Assembly: GCA_002389295.1 (NCBI GenBank)
Contig: DGOE01000134.1
Span: 1-10,335 of the forward strand
Direction of reading: 5' to 3'
Length of the DNA: 10,335 nucleotides
Origin: Flavobacteriales bacterium UBA4474
Lineage (GTDB): Bacteria > Bacteroidota > Bacteroidia > Flavobacteriales_D > Sanyastnellaceae
Positions within the stretch are counted from its first letter, which is position 1. The number at the start of each line of letters is the position of its first letter. The notes beneath the pieces are model-generated. The model saw nothing but the letters and a program-made list of their open reading frames with translations. It was not told where the DNA came from and made no database searches. The translations under genes were made by a program, and so were the position numbers. This document shows, in pieces, positions 1 through 8,300 of this stretch.

Positions 1-1
1 T

Positions 2-295
2 GCGTCCTTCTGCAAGACAGGAGGGGGCCAAAAGACCACGCTGTGCGATGTGCGCCATGCGCGCTGGACCCAAGTGTCACCCACCGAATTTGAGTTCTCC
101 ATTGTGTCCGATCGGTTTCTGAGAAACATGGTGCGCGCCGTCGTCGGCACGTTGTTGGACGTCGGACGGGGCAGGATGTCTGCAGCAGAGATGAAGGAAG
201 TGATTGCTTCTGGCGACCGCTCTCGGGCGGGGATGTCTGCGCAGGCATGCGGCCTGTACCTTTCGCGTGTGACATACCCCTACTTGGCTCCATGA
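2..295 (+). CDS. truA: tRNA pseudouridine synthase A, C-terminal part (5' end outside window)
   Basis: TruA converts uridines 38-40 in the anticodon stem-loop of many tRNAs to pseudouridine, acting in the cytoplasm. Only the last 97 residues are present. They start at a 'SFCKTGGGQKTT' stretch, which corresponds to the family's conserved 'DFxSF' region. They continue through the family hallmark 'RFLRNMVRAVVGTLLDVGRG' (bases 113-172), which packs against the active site, and then 'DRSRAGMSAQACGLYL' and 'VTYP' near the end, as in TruA proteins generally. The catalytic Asp lies upstream of the window and cannot be checked. The stop is TGA at 293-295. It overlaps the ATG of the downstream ABC transporter as ATGA, which argues for one operon with coupled translation. 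The identification is strong despite the truncation. Confidence 0.94.
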   Translation, partial: ASFCKTGGGQKTTLCDVRHARWTQVSPTEFEFSIVSDRFLRNMVRAVVGTLLDVGRGRMSAAEMKEVIASGDRSRAGMSAQACGLYLSRVTYPYLAP

Positions 296-2064
296 GTGCC
301 CCTGAGACTACCGGCCGGATATTCGATGCCCAGGTGCTGAAGCGCATCTTGAATCGTGTCGGCCCCTACAAGAGGCGGTTCGTGTTGACGGGCATGTTGG
401 TGGCGCTATTGGCCGGGCTGAGTTGGATCCGGCCTTACCTGATTCGCATTGCCCTCGATGACCACATTGCAGTGGGTGATGCCGATGGATTGCTGGTGGT
501 CTTTTTATGGGTAGTGGGCTTGATTGTGCTGGAGGCTTTCATCCAATTCTACCAGACGTATTGGGCCAATTGGGTGGCCCAAAGTGTGACCTTGGATTTG
601 CGGTCGGAATTGTACAATCACGTGTTAAAGTTCCGCTTGAAGTATTTCGATAAAACACCTGTTGGACAACTTGTTACAAGGCACGTAGGGGACATTGATG
701 GCATTGCTGACGTCTTTTCAAATGGCCTGTTGAATGCGGTAGGGGATATCCTCAAATTGGCTGTCATCATCGGCGCCATGTTGTGGGTTGATGTCCCCCT
801 CACGGCGGTGATTCTTCTGCCCATCCCGGTGCTGCTGTTGGCCACACGCGTCTTCCAAAAAGCCATCAAGAAGGCCTTTGTTTCGGTTAGAAATGAGGTG
901 GCCCGGATCAATGTTTTTGTGCAGGAGCATGTCACCGGTATGGGCATCATTCAGGCTTTTGGAAGGGAAGAGGCCGAGCGCCAAAAGTTTGCCCTGCACA
1001 ATGCCGCGCACCGGGCGGCCAACATCCGCTCCATCTGGGCCTTTTCCATCTTCTTTCCCATTGTTGAGATGCTCTCTGCGACCAGTGTGGCTTTGCTGTT
1101 GTGGTTTGGGGTTGATGGCGTGGCGCAAGGCGAAATGACCTTGGGGTTGGTCTTGCAATTCATCTTGTACGTTTTCATGCTTTACCGCCCCATCCGGCAG
1201 CTGGCCGACCGGTTCAATGTGCTGCAGATGGGCATCGTCAACGCCAGCCGGGTGTTTCACTTGCTGGACATGGATGAGTCCTTGCCTGAGCCAACGCTGC
1301 AAGAAGCTGTAGCCATTGATGCACTCAACGGGCACATTGTGTTTGATGATGTTTGGTTTGCTTACCAAGACGAGGATTGGGTGCTGAAGGGGGTGAGTTT
1401 CGAGGTGCAGGCCGGTGAATGTGTGGCTTTTGTCGGAGCGACTGGTGCCGGTAAGAGCAGCATCATCAACCTGTTGTGCCGTTTTTACGAGTTTCAAAAG
1501 GGGACCATCACCATCGATGGTCATGACCTGCGCACGATTCCGCTGGACGTATTGAGGCGCGAAGTCGGGGTCGTCTTGCAGGACGTCTTCTTGTTCACAG
1601 GATCGCTGTTGGACAACATCACGCTGTTCGAGCCGGAGATCCCGTTGGGGTTGGTGGAAGAAGCGGTAGATGCAGTTGGGGTGAGGGGATTGATTGAGCA
1701 ACTGCCTGGAGGCCTGCAGTATGATGTGAAGGAGAGGGGGGTCATGCTTTCGACGGGTCAGCGTCAGCTCATAGCGTTTGTTCGCGCCTATGCGCAGCGG
1801 CCAGGGGTGCTTGTGCTGGATGAGGCGACGAGTTCAATCGATCCGGAGAGTGAGTTGATGATTCAATCGGCTACGGCGAGGTTGACCGAAAACCGGACCA
1901 GCGTCCTGGTTGCGCATCGGTTGTCTACAATTCAGGACGCCAATCGGATCATTGTGATGGATGATGGCTGTGTTGTTGAATCCGGCGGTCATGTGGAGTT
2001 GTTATCGCTGAAAGGTGTGTACAGTAGGCTTTTCGAGATGCAATACGATGTCAACAGCACCTGA
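292..2064 (+). CDS. ABC exporter half-transporter (permease fused to ATPase), MdlB/YheH/MsbA-like
   Basis: This is a complete 590-residue inner-membrane exporter subunit, expected to work as a dimer that uses ATP to pump a lipid, drug or peptide out of the cytoplasm. The substrate cannot be read from sequence. Hydrophobic segments lie near residues 30-50, 66-88, 149-183 (two helices), 247-277 and 287-302, giving a six-helix ABC exporter membrane domain. The ATPase follows from about residue 345, with Walker A GATGAGKSS (382-390, Lys388), Q-loop Gln430, signature LSTGQ (486-490), Walker B VLVLDE (Asp510, Glu511) and H-loop His542. All catalytic residues are intact. The signature has Thr where the consensus has Gly; MdlB/YheH-type proteins commonly carry LSxGQ variants such as LSVGQ. 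I prefer ATG 292 because it overlaps the truA stop as ATGA and gives a normal-length protein. An in-frame ATG at 247 would add 15 residues inside truA. MsbA-like lipid A export is possible but unproven. Confidence 0.95.
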   Translation: MSAPETTGRIFDAQVLKRILNRVGPYKRRFVLTGMLVALLAGLSWIRPYLIRIALDDHIAVGDADGLLVVFLWVVGLIVLEAFIQFYQTYWANWVAQSVTLDLRSELYNHVLKFRLKYFDKTPVGQLVTRHVGDIDGIADVFSNGLLNAVGDILKLAVIIGAMLWVDVPLTAVILLPIPVLLLATRVFQKAIKKAFVSVRNEVARINVFVQEHVTGMGIIQAFGREEAERQKFALHNAAHRAANIRSIWAFSIFFPIVEMLSATSVALLLWFGVDGVAQGEMTLGLVLQFILYVFMLYRPIRQLADRFNVLQMGIVNASRVFHLLDMDESLPEPTLQEAVAIDALNGHIVFDDVWFAYQDEDWVLKGVSFEVQAGECVAFVGATGAGKSSIINLLCRFYEFQKGTITIDGHDLRTIPLDVLRREVGVVLQDVFLFTGSLLDNITLFEPEIPLGLVEEAVDAVGVRGLIEQLPGGLQYDVKERGVMLSTGQRQLIAFVRAYAQRPGVLVLDEATSSIDPESELMIQSATARLTENRTSVLVAHRLSTIQDANRIIVMDDGCVVESGGHVELLSLKGVYSRLFEMQYDVNST

Positions 2065-2093
2065 TTGATAAGTTCATCGAATTATCACTGCCT

Positions 2094-2127
2094 GGATTAC
2101 ACATTACATGAATACGGCGTGTAATCC
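2094..2127. repeat. Perfect 9-bp inverted repeat between the ABC gene and the giant gene
   Basis: GGATTACAC (2094-2102) is followed after 16 bases by its exact reverse complement GTGTAATCC (2119-2127). A G-T wobble could extend the stem by one pair. It lies 30 bases after the ABC transporter stop and 43 bases before the ATG of the giant gene. It could be a terminator for the truA-ABC operon, but no T-run follows and the stem is not GC-rich, so a classic intrinsic terminator is not convincing. A dyad operator site is the alternative. The symmetry is directly visible; its role is inferred. Confidence 0.6.
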
Positions 2128-2164
2128 GTCGGTATAAAGGGCATTTGGGGCCGTCTAAATCCGA

Positions 2165-2194
2165 TTGATAATGCATGTTGTGGGTCTAGATTTA
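2165..2194 (+). promoter_or_regulatory. Weak candidate Bacteroidota-type promoter
   Basis: TAGATTTA at 2187-2194 matches five of the six fixed positions of the Bacteroidota -7 element TAnnTTTG. A TTG at 2165-2167 lies 19 bases upstream, a spacing acceptable for the -33 element. If real, transcription would begin near 2200, so translation of the giant gene would start at a GTG or TTG downstream rather than at ATG 2171. The match is short and may be chance. Confidence 0.15.
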
Positions 2195-2350
2195 CTCGGA
2201 CCTAATTACTTGCGCAGCGTGCTCTCATTGCGACCCTCTTACCTTGCCGGAACGTGCCTCCGGAAGCGTCCCGATTCCTTCAGGATTTGGGGCCTCATTG
2301 CTTTTTCTTTCTCCTTCGTTTTCCTCTTTGGCTCCTCCTCAGCGAATGCC
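2171..2350 (+). other. Signal peptide of the giant protein, with an unusually long N-region
   Basis: A basic stretch (CLRKRPDSFR, bases 2255-2284) is followed by a hydrophobic core rich in Phe, Leu and Ser (bases 2285-2335) and a small-residue end SSSANA before Gln. This is a textbook Sec signal with signal peptidase I cleavage after Ala60 (codon 2348-2350). Counted from ATG 2171 the signal is 60 residues, long for a bacterium. No other in-frame ATG precedes the hydrophobic core, so a shorter signal needs GTG 2219 (44 residues) or TTG 2228 (41 residues). Confidence 0.8.
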
Positions 2351-5300
2351 CAAGTCCAAACCCTCTACGAAGCCAATTTCGATGCCGACTCAGGCACCAG
2401 TGGCACTGCCCTCTCTGGTGCCAGTCCCGACGCTTGGTCTGCTACAGAGACCGGAGGCGGTACGATGTCCATTTCTGAATGGACCTCGCCTGTAGGTGAC
2501 TCACGTTTTGAATACAGGTCCGGGCCGGATCAAAACGTCAATTACAGCTGCGTCTGGCAAAGTGAAGCGATACCTGTTGTTGATTACAGCGGACTTCAGC
2601 TTAGTGTTTATGGTGATTCTGAGGTGCAAAATGGCAATAATGTGTGGACGGCCGAATTGTCATCTCCCAATGGTTTGCTCAATGGCGCAGCTGCTGTTTC
2701 ATTGCCTCTAACGGGCGGGGTGTTGGCATTTGATTTCGCTCCGCATGCGGGTGAAACGGAAGCAGTCTTTGTCATCAACTTGTCTTATGGCGTTAAGAAC
2801 AAATCGTACTTTCTGGACGACGTGGTGCTCACCGGGGTGTTTTCATGCCCTGATGCTGATGCAGACGGCATTTGTGATGCGGATGATAATTGCGGCGATA
2901 CGGCGGCGTGTAACTACCAGGACCCGGCCAATGGCGCGTGTCAATATGATGATGCGTGCGGTGTATGTGGCGGTTCCGGAACGGACGCGGATGAGGATGG
3001 CATTTGTGATGATGTGGACGATTGTGTGGGGGCCTATGATGCTTTGAATGTGTGCAATGGATCCTGTTTAGCAGATGCGGATGGGGATGGTATTTGTGAT
3101 GATGTGGACCCGTGTGTCGGCGTCATTGATGCTGTCGGCGTGTGCAATGGAACTTGCGCCGAAGACCTCGATGAGGACGGTGTATGTGATGATGTGGACC
3201 CGTGCATAGGTGAATATGACGCTTGCGGAGTGTGCAATGGAAGTGGTCCTTCTGGTGAATGTGGTTGCGACCCCATTGCTCCCGGTGATTGCGATTGCAA
3301 TGGCAATGTCGAAGACGCGATTGGCGTATGTGGGGGATCCTGCACCGCTGATGCGGATGCGGACGGAGTGTGTGATGATGTGGACCCTTGTGTGGGCGTC
3401 TATGATGCCTGTGGGGTGTGTAACGGCGACGGCGTGACGTGGTCGATGGTCACGAATCCTTTGCCAGGCTGGACACAGCAGGTATTCACCTTCGAAGCGA
3501 CGGCTGTGGATACGGTTGGTTTGGTGGACATCACGCTGGTAGCCACTGGGGGCAATCCTTCCAACAACTGGGCTTCGGATGTTTTGGTGGCCATTGTGGA
3601 CCCCAATGGAAACGGGGTCCAATGGGGAGGGTATAACGTCTTCTCTTATGGTCTCGGATACACCGACATCCAAGATTGGCCCCTGTCGTGGAACGAGGGT
3701 GCAGCTGCAGGTTCACCTTGGACAATCACGGTTGATGTGTCTGCAGGAAACCTATTCGGAACGGGTATTTGGACGGTCCGCGTGGCCAATGGCTCGGACA
3801 TTGGCAACGCCGACATGGTCTACGACATGGACATGTCTTTTGTGGACATGTGCGAAGAAGGTGCGGGTTGCACAGACAGTGCGGCCTGCAATTATGACAG
3901 TGAGGCAGTGGTGGATGATGGCACGTGTGCATTTAACCCTATTGGGGATTGTAGCTGTGCTACGACTGTGTCTTCGGCGGAGTCCCTGGTGGGGGGCGCA
4001 TCGGGCGTGCCGGTTGTGTTCAACGGATCGGGTTCCCTTGGTTATGTGGAGGTGGACTTGGCCTTTACGGGCAACAACAGCACTTGGGCATCAGACCTCA
4101 TGTTTACCCTGACCTCACCTGCAGGAGACTGTATACAGGTCGGCGGATTCAATGTGAATTCAGGCTGCGCGTCTGCGGCCGGAGGGGCATCGTGGCCGCT
4201 GAATTGGAGGCAGGTGTACAGTGGCAATTACTCAGCCTCTTTGGACCTCTCCGATGCCGCGTTGTACGGGGACGGGGATTGGACGCTTCAGGTCTGGAAC
4301 GGATTTGACAGCAGTACGGAAGTGACCTTCGATGCAAGCTTCAATTTCATCGGGATTTGCGCGGATGGAGCGATTGTAGGGTGCACCGATGCCGAGGCAT
4401 GCAACTACAATGCCGATGCTGCGGTGGACGACGGGTCCTGCCAATCGTTGGATGCCTGCGGCGAGTGCGGTGGTGACGGAGGGTCTTGCTCGGGCTGCAC
4501 GAGTCCTGCTTCATGCAACTACGATGAGAATGCCGTGGTGGACGATGGCTCTTGCACGCCGGTCATCGACCCTGTGGTGGGCTGTTGCAGCTACACCATG
4601 GAGAGTGAAGTAGACCTTGCGGGTACCCAATATGAAGTTTGGAATGTCGAGGCCAGCGCCATTGGCGGCATAGGGTTGTTTACGTTGACCGTCGACTTTG
4701 CCCCGACAGGCAGCATGAGGAACTGGGTGTCCGATATCCTGATCAGCTTCATTGACCCCAATGGCAACTGCTACTACTTCGGTGGAAATCCTTGGACAGA
4801 GGAGGGCAATTTGAGCCCTTACATGTCTTCCAATGGATGTACCTCACTAGGCCCTTCTTGGCCTGAATCTTGGAATACGTCCGTTCCAGGAACATACAGC
4901 GCTACAGTCGACCTCACAGGAGCGCCCATGTCCGGATCGGGCATGTGGGAAGTGGGCATTCACAATGGCGACATCAATACCTCTCCTGCGGAGTACTCGT
5001 TTATTTCTTGGACGGCAGAAGGGATGTGTTTTGTCGAGGGCTGCACCGTTGAAGCCGCCTGCAACTACACACCCAACTGGACGGTTCCTGCCGACAGTAT
5101 CTGCGTCTACCCGCAGCTTTGCGAGGAGTGCAACCTCGATGGATCGGTCACCCTGCTCGATGCAGACGGCGATGGCATCTGCGACAGCGATGAGGTGCCC
5201 GGTTGCGACGATGTGGCCGCTTGCAATTACGATGAGCTGGCTACCGAAAACGACGGCAGTTGCTACTACTGCTCTTGCGCAGGTGACAACATCACCTCGG

Positions 5301-8300
5301 ACAACCTGCTCTACGGCCTGGAAATCGACACCATCGCCACGGATATCGGTATCCTCTCGGACGGTACGGACCTCACAGGCTATTCTACATACCGTCTCTA
5401 CGTCACCATGCCCAACGCCGACGACTTCATGAGCTCGGTGAGCGGGGACCTGACAAATCCCGCTCATTTGAGCACGACGACCGCCTTTTATCACAATGAA
5501 GTTGGTGCAGCAACACCGAATGGTATCAATCCAGTTTTGTATTCCTCATACCCGGCGTTGCCATTTGATTCATGGGTGACGATTGGTTTGGACCAGCAGC
5601 CGAATGCGGCAGCTGGAGAGGCTGCTGTTGCTACTGTTCAAGTCGCTGGAAATCCGTGGGTCACCAATTTTGACCCCGGTTCAGGCGTGTTGGGAGCAAG
5701 TATTGTTATCGATGATGCTTTTGGGGGTTCGTGGTATGCCCTGAATGGAGATGCCAATGGCGTGGCGGGGACCGACTTGAAGGTGCTGATTGCCCAAGTC
5801 ACGACAGATGGTGATCTGTCGGGGCAGCTTTTCTGCCAAGTCTTTCCCAATGGCGTTGGCGCCGATCAAGACCTGTTCAACTTGTTGTTTGAGCCGGGGA
5901 ATGCGTGCGGATGCACCGATGTGAATGCGTGCAATTATGATTCAAGCGCAGATTACGATGATGGCAGTTGTTATCTGCCGGATGCGTGCGGGATCTGCGA
6001 CGGTCCGGGTGCCATCTATGAATGTGGCTGCACGGACATCCCCGAAGGCGACTGCGATTGCAACGGCAATGTGCTGGACGAATGCGGGGTGTGCGGAGGA
6101 TCAGGTATACCCGTGGGGGACTGCGACTGCAATGGCAACGTGCTGGATGAATGCGGGGTGTGCGGAGGTGCGGGCATTCCCGCTGGAGATTGCGATTGCT
6201 TCGGAAACGTGCTGGATGCGTGTGATGTTTGTGGAGGAACGGGAGTGGATGTCGATGCCGATGGCATCTGTGACGATACAGACAACTGCACCGATACGGC
6301 TTCCATGAGCTATGCCGATGAAGGCAACATAGGTTGTCTCTATTTCGGATGCACGAATCCGGATGCCGACAACTACGACGCTGATACCACTATAGTTGGT
6401 TGTGAACTCGGCGTGGACCAGTGCTGCATTTTTCTGGGCTGCACCGATGGTGTGAGCACGGATGGTACGCCGCCGGCGTGCAATTATGACCCCCAAGCCA
6501 ATAGCGACGACGGGACGTGTGAGTACACATCTTGTGCGGGTTGCACGGATGGGTCGGCTTGTAATTATGATCCGGATGCGCTGATTGATGTGGGGTGCGA
6601 CTACAGTTGCCTCGGTTGCACCAATCCTTGCTCAGGCAATTATGATGTTACTGCGACGATGGATGATGGCAGCTGCCAACCTGTTCTTGGATGCACGGAT
6701 GCAGCAGCATGCAACTATGACGCTTGTGCGGACTTGAATTATGGGTGCGACTATTTGGATGCGTGTGGCGTCTGCGGAGGCAGTGGTATTCCCGCTGGGG
6801 AATGCGATTGTGATGGGAATGTGTTCGACGAGTGTGGTATTTGTGGAGGAAGCGATTTCAATGGGAATGGTGAATGTGACTACCCTCCAGGTTGCACAGA
6901 AATTGGGGCTTGCAACTATGATCCGGAAGCCAATTTCAATGATGGGTCCTGTGACTACTGCTCATGTGACAGCACATTGGTGTTGCCGGACGCTTCTGAT
7001 TTGACCGTGGGTACGATGGATGGTAATACAGGTGGTTTTGCCCTTGCAGGAGATATTGGTGGGGCATACCCTGACGTGATGTTGACCGATCCTGCGGGAT
7101 GTTTTGAATACAAAGTGGGAACGGATGAGTGTGGAACCCTTTCGTCGGTGTCGGTGCTGACGCCCGGTACGCAGGTGGTGACGGTCAGTGTCATTTACGA
7201 AGGTGATACAGTGACAGCTGCATCGACTTTGACTGTTGTGGAGCCTGCTGTGGTGGAGGCATGCTTCGATCGGGCGGCATGTAACTTCAATCAACCACCG
7301 CCTTGTCATTACCCCGGAGAACAAGGAGACTGCAACGCGCCATCAGATGGATATGCCTATTTCAAGACGTTGAACCCGACAGGCTCGGGGTGCGTGTGCG
7401 ATTCAATGCTGGGGACAACGGTGTGGTTTGAAAGTTTTGGGTCGGATGGTGCTGCTTTACAGCAGAGTGCGATGGTGCCCGTTACTGACGGTATGATTGA
7501 ATCGGGTTATGGCTATGATGGAGCGACAGGCACGAATGATGTCGGCCCTGACAATCCTGAGTGGAGCTTGGATGTGAATTCGGCTGACTTTGTCGCCGAC
7601 AACCCCACCTATTGGGGAGTCAAGCACGAAGGAGCGAATGCATATTTCTCGGGATTGGAGTTGAATGGTTCCGAGCTGGGATGGGTCAGCCGAATTATTA
7701 ATATGACGGACGAAACGGGTGTCTTTGGCAAATTGGCGTTACAGTCTAAGGTCAAGGGAATCGGAACCGGTGTTTCGGATCAGATGCAGGTCAATGTGCT
7801 TTCGGGTGGAGCTGTTTACGAAGGCAGTGTGATTACGGGAGATTCCTTGACATCGGAGTGGAGTGAATCGCTTTCCTCTTTTGTTGATGCCCCAGAAAAT
7901 GTGCAGTTGGAGATTCGCGGTCTCAACGATGGGATTGGAACGGATGTGCAATTTGATGACGTGACCCTCTTTGGTTGGTATGAGGGCTGTACTGACAGTC
8001 GTGCCACCGATTACGATGATTATGCCGCGTTTGATGACGGCAGTTGTACCTATGCTTGGGACACTTGTTGTGCCATGACTTCAGGTTTGCATAATGCGCG
8101 AATCTGGTTGGATACAGAAAGCGCTGATGGATCGCCAGACGATGTTCAGTCGGTGGAGTTGTCCTTGAGCCCATCGACGGTTGTGAGGGTGGAGCCGAAC
8201 GTGGACCTCATCCTTGACAAAGTAGGGGTCGCGGGAGGCCTGCTTTGCGTCAAAGGCCTCGACTTGAAGGCAGGGGCTTCCGTCTTTATACCAGACTCTG

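Noticed and set aside
247..291. Upstream ATG 247 as the ABC transporter start
   Set aside because: The extra 15 residues lie inside truA and do not look like an exporter N-terminus. ATG 292 has the ATGA overlap and gives a typical length.
718..1701. Long antisense open frame (327 codons) opposite the ABC transporter
   Set aside because: It lies entirely opposite a well-conserved gene, its translation is low-complexity Gln/His-rich with no motif, and it is a by-product of the sense codon use.
2063..2170. Direct repeat gattgata at 2063-2070 and 2163-2170
   Set aside because: An 8-base match in AT-rich sequence is expected by chance, and no mobile element or attachment-site context is visible.
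2244..2495. Short forward ORFs at 2244 and 2254 in other frames
   Set aside because: They overlap the signal peptide and first domain of the giant protein in the wrong frames and show Pro/Ser-rich or Cys/Arg-rich translations with no recognisable features.
2984..3253. Possible CRISPR array because of regular 90-bp spacing
   Set aside because: There are no unique spacers, the repeats are contiguous and coding in one frame, and the units translate to clear thrombospondin-3-like loops.
3068..3673. Antisense open frame of 201 codons opposite the Asp-loop array
   Set aside because: Its repeated His/Ile/Thr-rich translation mirrors the GAT/GTG-rich repeats on the sense strand. Stops are absent only because the sense repeats lack the needed triplets.
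5925..6308. Forward frame-shifted ORF with Met/Ala-rich repeats over the 69-bp array
   Set aside because: It is out of frame with the giant gene, with no signal or conserved motif. The repeats arise from the underlying 69-bp DNA repeat, whose length is a multiple of three.
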